Source: Rhipidocladum racemiflorum (lineage: Eukaryota; Streptophyta; Magnoliopsida; Poales; Poaceae). Taken from it: DNA of 64,000 nucleotides. The DNA is taken from contig CM070581.1 in NCBI GenBank assembly GCA_036346355.1, positions 51,479,849-51,543,848 on the forward strand, given 5' to 3'. Made by a program: the position numbers and the translations under genes. Numbering within the stretch: the stretch's first letter is position 1; every line of letters starts with the position of its first letter. This document shows positions 1-9,067 of this stretch, one piece after another. Below the pieces are notes generated by a model, which saw only the letters and a list, made by a program, of their open reading frames with translations, was not told the origin of the DNA and searched no databases.

Positions 1-30
1 TAATCACAATTTTGAAACATATAAATCTCA

Positions 31-125
31 CATTTGTTTATAATCAATTCACTTAGCACCATTATTACCCAAAATTAGGAGTTTTCACGGCATTGGATTC
101 CGATCGGATTTGACTTGACACAACG
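31..125. repeat. Diverged copy of the segment at 5883-5978
   Basis: This stretch matches 5883-5978 in the same orientation. Both carry a CATTTRTTTATAATCA-like start, a TTAGCA run, and a GCATTGGATTCCG core followed by a GACT-GA(T/C) stretch. The copy at 5.9 kb lies just upstream of a minus-strand TATA box, so this one may be the remains of a similar promoter-proximal or terminal piece of a related element. No gene is visible here. Confidence 0.5.
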
Positions 126-249
126 TTGTCAACTATTCCATCCACCGGCTGCTGTTTTGCTCACATGCATGCGACTTTCGGCGTTCAAAGCAACCAGAGA
201 AAGCAAATGCGCCTGGCCAAAGCAACTGCACAAAACAAAAAAATGAAAA

Positions 250-410
250 AAAATGGAGGGGGGCTGGCTGCCGCCGTGCGGCGTGGCGGCAGCCAGCCTG
301 GCGTGTGTGTGCCCGTGTGTGTGCGTGTGTGTGTGCGTGACACCTGGCTGCCGCCGTGCGGCGTGGCGGCAGCCAGGCCAATTGCCATGCGGCGTGGCGG
401 CCGCCACGTC
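250..410. repeat. GC-rich palindromes with a GT microsatellite
   Basis: Two near-identical perfect hairpins are present. The one at 264-296 has a 12-bp stem and 9-nt loop; the one at 343-377 has a 13-bp stem with the same loop, GTGCGGCGT. A third, weaker GGCGG/CCGCC palindrome lies at about 385-407. A GT/CA-rich microsatellite separates the first two (301-340). ORFs on both strands here are translations of low-complexity sequence and are not called as genes. Confidence 0.8.
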
Positions 411-474
411 AATTTTGCAATTTTTATTTTTTGTTGTATATTTTTGAGATTATGCATTTTAGTGTTGTATAGTT

Positions 475-2545
475 AAGCATTTTTTCCAAATTTTTTTAAT
501 TTGCTACAATAACCATTAAAATCTAGCCGAAATCTCGGGCATCTCAGGCGAAATCTCGGGTGTTCGAACCGGATTTTTGTTTTTGGGCATTGCATTTGAT
601 TGGATTTATGGTCAGGATCATCCACAAAAAATTTCAAATTTTTTTGATGAGTTTTGACCATTTTTCGGTCAGTTCAAATTGTGTCAAAATCTCAGAAATC
701 TCGGGCATCTCGGCCGAAATTTCGGATTTGCCGATAGAAAAAAAACGGATTTCAAATTTGAATTTTGGATTTCGACCGGGTTTGGTTTGAATTTCCGAAA
801 TCTCGCCGAAATTTCGCCGTCCAGCCAGGCCCAAGATAAAACCCGAAAACGAAATTTGAATCCTTGACTACAGCATGCTGCAACTACAATAATGCAGCAG
901 CTGCTTTCCGACGGTCATCTTGATCGGATTTGGTTGAGATCTTGCTTGAAATCCGATTAAATTTTATAAAATCTCGATGAAATCTTGAATTTTGGATCTC
1001 AAGTTTTATAATCCGGGAAAAATTAAAAAAGTTTAAAAAATTCAAAGTGCTATCGTACCCTAAAATTTCAGCGAAATTCCAATGTTTTTGACCAAAATTT
1101 AACCAGATTGGATTCTTTACGTCGTTTCATGTGGGATAGTTGGTAGATCATCCAGTTAGTATATACACATTAATTCTCATGATCATAAATTAAGTATCTC
1201 GGTTGCTAGAATTTTTAAAATTTTCTCAAGCTTGGTCATTATCTGAAAATTTTATGGGAGCATTAATGATGCATCATAACCATCTATAAAAAATTTAAAA
1301 ATTTTCTAACATGATTTGTACCATTTTTTATTCGGTTAAAATTTGCTAATCAGCCTTCAGTAGCACTATCCAAATTTTTAAAAAATTTCTCAAGCTTGAT
1401 CATTATCTAAATATTTTATGAGAATTTTATGAATATGTCAAAACTATCCACAAAAATTTTCAAAAGTTGCTAACATGGTTTGCATCATTTTCTATTCGGT
1501 TGAAATTTGTTGGTTAGTCTTTTATCATGACAGTAGCGTTGTTTCAATTTTTAAAAATTTCTTATGCTTGATCATCATATGAAAATGTTATGGGAATACT
1601 AGTGATATGTCAGGATCATCCACAAAAAATTTTAAATTTTTTTGACGGTTTTTAAACTAATTTTCATTTGGTTAAAAATCATTGATATCTTGGTAAATCT
1701 CGGCAAGATCTCGAAAATCTTGGTTAAAAAAGAACCGGATGTAAATTTTACTTTTTAAATTTCGCTCAAACTAATAAAATTTTATTGAAGTTTCAGATTT
1801 TAAATAGTAACAAAATGTAAACTGAAAACAAAAATTTAGAACCATGACGTGAACAATGTGTACTGTTCTTCAGAAGTAATCATTCACTCGGCCATTCAGT
1901 TCACATTACAACAATAATAATACTACAGCACACTGCAATGACAATAACGCAGCTGCTGCTTCCTGACGGTCATCTTGAGTTCAGGGTAACTTTTGGTTGA
2001 AATCTAAATAAATTTTGTGAAATCTCGATAAATTTTGGATTACGGACCCGAGTTTTATAATTCCGAAATTTTTTTAAAAAAATTCAAAATGCTACACTAA
2101 CATAAAATTTTAACAAAATTTTGGTTTTTTGAGCAAAATTTGACCGCATTAGATTCTTCATGATGTTTTTCATGTGGGATAGTCGGTAGATCATCTAGTT
2201 AGCATATGTACATTAATTCTCGTGGTCATAAGTTAAGTATCTCGATTGTCAGAATTTTTAAAAATTTCTTAAGCTTGAAAATTTTATGGGAGTAATGAAT
2301 CATGACCAACTACAAAATTTTTAAAATTTTCTAATATGGTTTGAACCATTTTTCATTCGGTTAAAATTTGCCGGTCAGCCTTTAGTAACACTTTCCGAAT
2401 TTTTAAAAATTCTTTAAACTTAACCATCATCTAAAATTTTTATAAAAATATCATGGATGTGTCACCATCCCCAAAAGTTTAGAACAACGTGAACAATAAG
2501 TACTGTTCTTCAGAAATAATCATTCACTCGGCCATTAAGTTGACA
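475..2545. repeat. AT-rich tandem repeat, period about 1.05 kb
   Basis: Two diverged long units are seen. The landmark ACAGCA(T/C)(G/A)CTGCAA appears at about 870 and 1923, CATGTGGGATAGT at 1128 and 2171, and GTCAGGATCATCCAC at 611 and 1609. Shorter internal repeats of roughly 180 bp (TTTAAAAATTTCTCAAGCTTG with GGTTTG.ACCATTTTT.ATTCGGTT) occur inside each unit. No coding potential or transposase signature is visible. It resembles the internal or terminal repeats of a large non-autonomous transposon or a small satellite block. Confidence 0.65.
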
Positions 2546-2547
2546 TC

Positions 2548-2835
2548 ACAAGAGTATATAGTACGGAAAAATTGAGTAAATAAACTACAGTTAAATCTAA
2601 ATTATGAAAATAACCTGCAGTAAATGGAAATGCGTTGAATGGAGCTTCTTTCCGCCAGTTGGTGTAGCTTCCGCCGCACGGTATGGTGGAAGGCGGCGTT
2701 TCCGCCACACGGGATGGCTTCCGCCATGCGGTATGGTGGAAGGTGGCTTCCGCCACATGGGGTGGCGGAAAGGACTTGGCTTCTGCCATGTGGGACGGTG
2801 GAAGCCGCTGGTTTCCACCATGTGGCACGGTGAGA
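2548..2835 (-). repeat. GC-palindrome block, inverted relative of 16740-17105
   Basis: Read on the minus strand, 2640-2548 matches 17005-17102 on the plus strand, sharing GGTTATTTTC.TAATTT, TTTATTTACTCAATTTTTCCGTA and neighbouring sequence. The adjoining 2645-2830 is a run of TTCCGCCA...TGGCGGAA hairpins such as 2747-2770, also matching the family at 16848-17000. The two blocks are about 14.4 kb apart in opposite orientation. They could be long terminal inverted repeats of a Mutator-like element enclosing the minus-strand genes, or two independent repeat copies. Confidence 0.6.
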
Positions 2836-3349
2836 GCCGTTCGGGCGGGAAACTGCCATGTCCGGCCTCAGTCGCAGGCCCGGTTGCAAAAACAGATGTT
2901 TAGTCCGTAGAAACACACTGATTAATGTTGAAAGCACTCGGGGAAATTTTGACGATGTCAACGGTATTTAATAAAAAACCGCGATGAGAGAAGCACTGAA
3001 ATCCTTAGAAGCGAAAACCCCAAAACTCTATGGTTATCAGCAAAGATGACACACGTAGGGATTGCAAGGTTCGAAAATATACGAAGAAATTATGGAGCAT
3101 ACAAGATGACATCGTAGCAAACGCATCGGGAAGTAAAAGTTGAGACCCGTAATTAAAGAAAGTGAGGCGCTCGTCGGTAGAATATAAGAAAATACGATAG
3201 ATGGGCAGAAATAAGAATCTACTGAATTACATACTGCTTACAAATTGTAGACAACAATGGCATATACGGCACACTCTACCGAGTATACCGGACTAAACCT
3301 AACATGCCTTAGGGAAAGGGAATAACAACAAGGGCCCTTGTCGTACACT
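2836..3349. other. Noncoding, nothing recognised
   Basis: No supported ORF, repeat or RNA gene was seen. It lies immediately downstream of the minus-strand ORF ending at 3350 and may contain its 3' untranslated region. Confidence 0.4.
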
Positions 3350-3769
3350 TTACTGAGTGCACCGAGGATACATTCCTTTACGCAACCCTTCAGCTCGTGC
3401 CACCCTAGCCCTAGCTGCCCTCTCACGTCTTCTCTCGCACTCAGCCTCCCTCTCCACGGCATGGCGCTGCCGTTCGGCCTCCCTCTGTGCATGCATCTGT
3501 TCCAGATGCTGCTTGCGCTTCTCCTCCTCATCCTGCTCACACCACTGCTGCTCCACGATAGCCCTCCGATGCGAGTACTCCCAATTCCACATCCCCAGCG
3601 TTGGCTCGAAGTCGTGGTTGCGGCAGCTCCAATACCTCATACCGTATGTGTATGAGTTGTATACAGACTGTCGGAAGCGGCAAGGATCCCCGCATAGGCA
3701 CATGGGGACCTCCGTGCCTTCGGGGATGGTTTCGACACAGCTGTGCCTTGGGGGCGAGGGAAACTCCAT
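3350..3769 (-). CDS. Cys-rich (GRF-like) N-terminus with coiled-coil tail, transposon-associated
   Basis: This is a 139-codon minus-strand ORF. Residues about 20-55 hold a zinc-finger-like pattern, MCLCGDPC followed by YGMRYWSC and HDFEP, which recalls the plant GRF-type or FAR1-associated fingers (CxCG...GRxYWxC). The second half (about 70-130) is Arg/Glu/Gln-rich and predicted by eye to be a coiled coil (EEEKRKQHLEQMHAQRE). The upstream minus-strand pieces at 4352-4633 and 4854-4932 may be earlier exons of the same transcription unit, whose TATA box is near 5815. I do not recognise a known gene. Proteins of this kind are common beside Mutator-like and PMD genes in grasses, which fits the neighbour at 8-13.6 kb. 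Whether ATG at 3769 is a true start or an internal methionine of a spliced protein is unknown. Confidence 0.5.
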   Translation of the reverse strand: MEFPSPPRHSCVETIPEGTEVPMCLCGDPCRFRQSVYNSYTYGMRYWSCRNHDFEPTLGMWNWEYSHRRAIVEQQWCEQDEEEKRKQHLEQMHAQREAERQRHAVEREAECERRRERAARARVARAEGLRKGMYPRCTQ

Positions 3770-3840
3770 TGGTGCTGCTCGTTTGGGTCGACGGTGATGG
3801 TTCTCTTTGTTGTATTGGAGCAGTGGTTTGGTTGATGCAA

Positions 3841-4120
3841 TACTAGGAAGGCAGGAAGGAGGTTAAATAGCCAGCATTGGTAGAGCGACAGACTTGAAGG
3901 AAGAAGTAATCCGCGAGCATCGGATTCCTTTACAGCTCTGCTTGTGCTTGATACCGACATATGCATGCAGCTTTGTAGCTAGGTGGGAGGTGCCAGTCAG
4001 GCTTTGGCAGCTATGCTTTGATGGGACGACTCAGGAAGTCTCTGCCACGCATGCATTTGACATGACATTTCAGACAGGATCTGACAGCCATGCTTATGAC
4101 ATGATATGTCCTGCAGGCTT
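3841..4120. repeat. 280-bp direct repeat, copy 1 (copy 2 at 7704-7984)
   Basis: The segment starts (T/C)T(A/G)GGAAGGCAGGAAG and ends GATATGTCCTGCAGGCTTT. It is nearly identical to 7704-7984 in the same orientation. Inside it the phrases GACATGA and CATGC.T.TGACATGA recur, suggesting an older internal repeat. Copy 1 lies just upstream of the 3769-3350 minus-strand ORF and copy 2 lies just downstream of the 8584-8072 ORF. The plus-strand ORFs spanning both copies are simply the repeat in translation. Confidence 0.85.
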
Positions 4121-4351
4121 TGCCAGCAATGCTTTGACAGGACGTCTCGGACAGCTTTGTGGCATATCAACTAAAATACGAAAGAACGCAAGGTTGAATG
4201 ACTGTTGTCGGTGAATATGATAGTACATATATGTAATAAAAAATATGCTCCATTCAACCGAAAAAATAACTTCGAATAACTTGGTGAACATAACATAAAG
4301 CTTCATCATAGTACAAGCTGCATTATAATACAACAGAAACACATAATAGCA

Positions 4352-4633
4352 TTAGAACTTTCCCGAATCATCACTATCGATGTCAACACCCTCCTCTTCG
4401 AAAAACTGCCAATGGTCACGTTTGCCGTCATCATCGCTATGGTGGTCACACGGAAGAACCAAATTAGGGCTTACAGCTTTGTGGTTATCTTCTATGGCGC
4501 GCTGAAGGAAGCGATCGTAAGCTTCAGGGTCCTCTTCTTGTTGAGGACGTACTCTGTTTGTTTGCGGTAATTCACGTAAAGTTAGCCTCTTAAGTTCCTG
4601 CCCGAGGTCCATCCTTCCGCTTCTACCTGGCAA
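4352..4633 (-). CDS. Acidic hypothetical ORF, possible exon
   Basis: This 93-codon minus-strand ORF has an acidic C-terminus (FFEEEGVDIDSDDSGKF, then stop). The middle contains EEDPEAYDRFLQRAIEDN. The composition and non-repetitive sequence look like real coding sequence, but I do not recognise a family. The overlapping frame upstream (about 4700-4590, minus) reads an S/T/Q-rich peptide containing GGPSESSTSTQADDA. That suggests an exon joined out of frame by a one-base slip or by splicing. It is placed between the candidate first exon at 4932-4854 and the ORF at 3769-3350. Confidence 0.4.
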   Translation of the reverse strand: MPGRSGRMDLGQELKRLTLRELPQTNRVRPQQEEDPEAYDRFLQRAIEDNHKAVSPNLVLPCDHHSDDDGKRDHWQFFEEEGVDIDSDDSGKF

Positions 4634-4853
4634 GCGTCGTCAGCCTGGGTACTGGTCGATGATTCAGATGGTCCGCCACCGAGAATATTGGCATCCCGTA
4701 GACTACACGGCAAGCTGTTAACATGGTTATATAAAACTCGAGCATGAGAGTACTCATCAAAACATCAAGAAATCGAAAACATTTAGACGCGTCTGGAGAA
4801 ATTAGGGCATCTATAATACGCCTGCTCGTTATTTTCTCAGAGTGGTGGAGTAC

Positions 4854-4932
4854 CTGTATGGGCTTCCACATGACAGTTAGGGCACATTACCCGCCCTGCA
4901 TTGGCAACCGTTGAGCTCGACGCGTGAGACAT
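4854..4932 (-). CDS. Candidate first coding exon with CPNCH motif
   Basis: On the minus strand an ATG at 4932 opens a 26-codon stretch, MSHASSSTVANAG followed by RVMCPNCHVEAHT, and ends at a plausible splice donor (CATACAG before GTACTCC). The CPNCH pair could be half of a zinc-binding site. The minus-strand TATA box at about 5815 lies 0.9 kb upstream. The next exon was not fixed: the best downstream coding frame has a different phase from this donor. Confidence 0.35.
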
Positions 4933-5810
4933 GGCTTTGACAGACGCGAGAAACACTGAAGTCGGTATCTACATGAAGCAGAAACATCAGTAAGAATCAC
5001 AATAAGTCAAAATAACTTACCAAGGTCCATAACTTCGGGCCACCAATATTAAAGTCAGATTAAGCGTTTGCCGCGTTTGTTTGAGTTATTAAGTATAGAA
5101 AGGATGTGAACTCCTTTGGGGTCCAAGTAGTGATTATGTCCAAAAATAAACACAATCCTTCGCCGAAGCGAATAATAGTACCACATAAAGACAGTCCATT
5201 GGTCATCGGAGGGTCCAGCCCCCCCCCCGAGACAGTTCAATGTTATAGTGCTAGCTCGGCAGAGGGTCCTGACCTCTGTAGAGACTCGAAGTCCCAAAAG
5301 AAGGTTATTATTTTATGCTAGAAGGTTATTATTATATGCTACGATTAATTGGCAATTTTTATGGAAAGGTGGATATATCTCCTGTGTTCTGTAATATATG
5401 GTGTTTACTGGCAGCTATACATGCATACATGATTTCATGAAAAAATTATAATCAAGGTAAAATAGTGGTATCGACGGGTACTAGCCTTACTCGGAGTTTT
5501 CTGGAACCAGCAGTAGGAAACAACGTCTCCAACACAAAAACACCAATTAAATGTTTATGCTCCTTATCCCGTAAAAATTGTCTACAACGAAAAGATATGC
5601 ACGTAAATACTTCTCACCATAATATAACCTTGCGACCCATGACCCATGTAGAAAACAAATGGACTAGCAATACCTTTCAGTACAGCAGTAGAAGGAAAAA
5701 CCCACAAGACCTCAGAACGAAGAAAGCGACCAGCGCGAAGAGAGAGTCTAGTGCAAAGAGGGAGAGAGCCACCGTTGTGAATTGGGCAATCCTTCCCTGC
5801 GACGCACGAC
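4933..5810 (-). other. Probable 5' leader and intron of the minus-strand gene
   Basis: This lies between the TATA box near 5815 and the candidate first coding exon. It contains a minus-strand ORF at 5297-5055 of unknown character and a plus-strand ORF at 5465-5827 that is antisense to the promoter. Neither resembles a known protein, and I do not call them genes. A C-run is present at 5221-5228. Confidence 0.3.
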
Positions 5811-5823
5811 CTGCTTATATAGA
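5811..5823 (-). promoter_or_regulatory. TATA box for a minus-strand gene
   Basis: On the minus strand the sequence reads CTATATAAGCAGG, a canonical plant TATA context followed by a pyrimidine-rich, CT-repeat leader (about 5780-5700). An equivalent CTATATAAGAGG lies at 16621-16610 on the same strand upstream of the transposase region. The two minus-strand transcription units therefore appear to have related promoters. Confidence 0.5.
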
Positions 5824-6108
5824 ATGAAACGTCATCACTGTGACGTTTACATTAAACACGATTTTCTTACGTATAACTATCTCATTTATTTATAATCACG
5901 TTAATTAGCAACACTATTATCCGTAAGGTCGAGTTTCTGCCGCATTGGATTCCGTCATGAATTGACTCGATGCGACGTATCACCTACCGATGTCGCTTTC
6001 ACCCACCAGCAAATTAAAAGCGCGCAGGCGAGCTTTGGGAGGGAATCGGCTGGCAGAGGCATCGTTTGCCGCGCACTGTGGGGGGCCTGGCTATAGCTTA
6101 GCTGCAGC

Positions 6109-7039
6109 TAGGGATGAAAACGGTACGGAAACGGTCGGTAAATGACTGTTCCGTTTCCGTTTCCACATTTTTTACCTAGAATCTTAAACGAATCTAAACC
6201 CCAAAACTGATACGACACCTAATAGTGACTAAACGAATGCGAATCTGAACGGAGCGATATTTAAAACGCAGCGGAAAATTCCACAAGAACATAGTAGAGA
6301 ATTATAATATACATGACCACAAGAACAATATAGTCCATTCCACCTCTAAGGTGGACACAAGAATAGTGCTATGTTCACTGATATCACTAGAAAATTTTTC
6401 TCAAGTTTGTCAACTAAGGCACATTATTTGTCTTCCATATCAGATCATCATATCCTCATCCATATAATTATCATTGATATCCTATTGCTCCACCAACTAC
6501 AAAGGTTTAACACTCTAAAATTTGTATATTATTATTTGATGTTCATTTATGATTTTCTGAGATTTATCTTGAATTTTCTGGAGTTTATAAATACTATTTT
6601 GCTATTTTTAGATTTATAAAATTAATTTATTTATAAAAAATAAAAATAAAATTTTGCTGAAAATAATTTTTGTAGGTTTAAAATATTCCAAAGTATTTTT
6701 GAAAATTTTTGTGGAATTTTTGAACTCTATTTAGTATTTTATATAAAACCATTTGTATTTATGAAATTATTTTAATTCGAAAATAAATATAAACTCTCTT
6801 CTCATTTTTGGGCCAAGCCCATTTCCCTTTTCGGCCCGCTTCGCTTTTAGTTTCGGTTTCACTTATACGAATTTCGCTTTCCGTTTTAAATCGAATTGGC
6901 TCTCCGCTTCCGCTTTAGCTTCGACAAAAATTTCCGCTGCTTCTGCATCGGTATTTTTCGTATCCGTTTCCGAAAAAGAGCTTCCGTTTCCGTTTTTCTT
7001 CGGAACGGTCGGGAACTTTCCGTTCCGTTTTCACCCCTA
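6109..7039. mobile_element. Non-autonomous hAT-type element with 8-bp target duplication
   Basis: This 931-bp element begins TAGGGATGAAAACGG and ends CCGTTTTCACCCCTA, which are inverted complements with one mismatch. The inverted similarity continues inward through the GGAACGG/CCGTTCC-type subterminal runs. It is flanked on both sides by the identical 8-bp duplication GCTGCAGC (6101-6108 and 7040-7047), the target length expected of hAT elements. The interior is AT-rich with no transposase ORF, so it must rely on enzyme supplied by another element. The ORF at 6371-6619 is low-complexity and not a gene. Confidence 0.9.
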
Positions 7040-7047
7040 GCTGCAGC

Positions 7048-7190
7048 TGGTAGTGGCCAGCAGTTGGCGGCACATTAGCATGCGAGGCGAGGGGCCGGGA
7101 CAGGAATGTTGCACGTGCCAGCCTTTGCAGCGCACTGTGCGGGCCTAGCTGAATTGAATCTACAGCTGGCACTGGCCTGGCACGACATTT
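7048..7190. repeat. Diverged duplication of the hAT target region
   Basis: The sequence flanking the hAT insertion (CGCGCACTGTG...CCTGGCTATAGCTTAG...CAGCTGGTAGTGGCC) recurs in diverged form at about 7125-7185 (GCGCACTGTGCGGGCCTAGCTGAATTG...CAGCTGGCACTGGCC). The region was therefore already a tandem duplication when the hAT element landed in one copy. Confidence 0.5.
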
Positions 7191-7705
7191 GGCCCAAAAA
7201 ATATCTTCGAACATGCTTTTTTACGGGCCGCCCAAAAGCATTCATCGTTAGGGTTCGCGCGCAACTGTAATACTTAGGGTTATTACGCATTAAGAATTTA
7301 TATGTGAAGAAAGTTGTAACTGAGATATTTTCGTACAATATGGTAGTTCGTATACCAAATAGCAAATCTGCTACATTGGGCGTAAAAAAAAACTTCCAAC
7401 ATGCTTTTCTACGGGCCGCCGAAAATCCTTCATCGTTAGGGTTTGTGCGCCGCTCTAATACTTAAGGTAATTCGGCGTTGAGAATTTATATGCAAAGAGA
7501 GTTGTAACTGAGATATTTTTACAGAATATGGTAGTATGTATACCAAATAGCAAATCTGCTACATTCGGCCCAAAAAATAACTTCCAACATGCTTTTCTAC
7601 GAGCCGCCCAAAAGCCTACATCGTTAGGGTTCGCGCGCAACTATAATACTAAGGGTTATTACGCGTTAAGAATTTATATGCGAAGATAGTTGTAACTGAG
7701 ATATG
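7191..7705. repeat. Three tandem copies of a unit of about 187 bp
   Basis: Units start at about 7191, 7376 and 7565, each with (C/G)GCC(C/G)AAAAAA, ACATGCTTTT, ACGGGCCGCC and a GTTAGGGTTYG(C/T)GCGC core, followed by AGTTGTAACTGAGATAT. The last unit is cut off at 7705, where the 280-bp direct repeat begins. ORFs in this stretch are repeat translations. Confidence 0.8.
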
Positions 7706-7984
7706 CTGGGAAGGCAGGAAGGGGGTTAAATAGCCAGCATTGATAGAGCGACAGACTTGAAGCAAGAAAGAATCCGTGAGCATCGGATTCCTTTGCAGCT
7801 CTGCCTATGCTTGATACCGACATATGCATGCAGCTTTGTAGCTGGTAGAGAGGTGCCAGTCAGGCTTTGGCAGCTATGCTTTGACGAGACGACTCAGGCA
7901 GTCTCTACCACACATGCATTTGACATGACATTTCGGACAGGTTCTGACAGCCATGCTTATGACATGATATGTCCTGCAGGCTTT
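7704..7984. repeat. 280-bp direct repeat, copy 2 (copy 1 at 3841-4120)
   Basis: This is nearly identical to 3841-4120 and in the same orientation, with single-base differences. It begins abruptly after the third 187-bp unit and ends about 90 bp before the stop codon of the minus-strand ORF at 8584-8072. Confidence 0.85.
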
Positions 7985-8071
7985 ACAAAAATATCAGCAT
8001 CGCATAATTTATTGCAAAAAAAGGAATATTAAACAGCACGTGGCAAATATTTATTGATTTCATTGTTAATA

Positions 8072-8956
8072 TTACAAGAAGGTACATACAGCCCAACGAC
8101 AATCATTGTCCCCCAGCTCCCCATCTACTATCATATGCACTAGGGGTGTAATTTTGGGGTCGACGTGTTTCTCGTGTCCCTGCTGCTTGCGACGGTCCAA
8201 GTCGTGTTGTCGGCTGCGCCATCTGGTCATCCTCTCGCTTGGCCGACGGGCGATAACATATCCTGATCCACTATAAATATTCCATCCTGCAAATGGGCTA
8301 GGCTGCGGTGCAGGTGGTAGTGGTGTCTGGTCCAACTGTGAACCACCTGTCGAAGATAACCAGTTAGACCCTCCAGCCTGGTCAGGACGTGGGTATGGCG
8401 TAAAAGGCGTTTGCAGCAAGCTAGATAATCCAAATTCGGCTCCAAATGTCTCAGTGAACGCATTGTCGAAGGCCTGCCAGTTTCCTTCATTTTGGGGGGG
8501 AGCGTTTCGCTCAGATTCAAATGTCTGCTGGGAGCTGAACATGTCGTCGCCCATCCCGATCGGTGGAGTCAGTGGATGATTCATATCGAGGCCCTGTGAC
8601 GTCTCCCCCGTTGGATGGGGCCCGGTGACTAGCGTGAACGTTGAGTGCCGTTGGCTATCAGCACCATGTGCTGATGTGGATGCCCGTACCGGCTATGTCG
8701 GGGCCGCCTGGGAAACTGGTGGAGGATACCTCATGGACATTGTCCTCAAGGGTGGGGACGAATGCTGGGGGGTTGGATCGGCCGGCTCATCATAGCTTCT
8801 TCGTGTGGCTGACCGGTGGCCTCCAACTGCCCGTATGGCAGATCGCAAGCGATCCCCCGCCCTGCGAAAGAAACCACACCTAGGATTTCCCCTGTGCGGA
8901 CCCTGATGCCCGGTTTGCGTAAACATTTCGTCCGCCTCGTCCTGTAAGTTTACCGA
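8072..8956 (-). CDS. C-terminal tail exons of the PMD gene
   Basis: On the minus strand a splice acceptor at about 8957 (CTTACAG) precedes DEADEMFTQTGHQG and a basic stretch, RRAGDRLRSAIRAVGG, running to about 8690. A second ORF (8584-8072, 170 codons) starts MNHPLTPPIGMGDD, is rich in Pro/Gln/Ser, and ends in a basic segment (RMTRWRSRQHDLDRRKQQG) and a short hydrophobic end. These lie directly downstream of, and on the same strand as, the plant mobile domain exons at 10740-9068. They look like the low-complexity C-terminal extension often annotated on transposon-linked PMD proteins. The join between the two ORFs (8690-8585) is unresolved, because the frames differ. Confidence 0.5.
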
Positions 8957-9067
8957 CTCCTAAGTCTGTGTATGAATACATCGTTCTGTTAGTACATATC
9001 GATGTCCAAGCTGTACATGATATAGAAAGTATTTGAACATATATGGGAGTCTGTACACGTACTAGCC

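Noticed and set aside
126..476. Overlapping ORFs on both strands in the first 500 bp
   Set aside because: They are translations of GT repeats and GC palindromes in several frames, with no consistent protein character.
5465..5827. 120-codon plus-strand ORF
   Set aside because: It is basic, without motifs, and antisense to a likely minus-strand promoter and leader.
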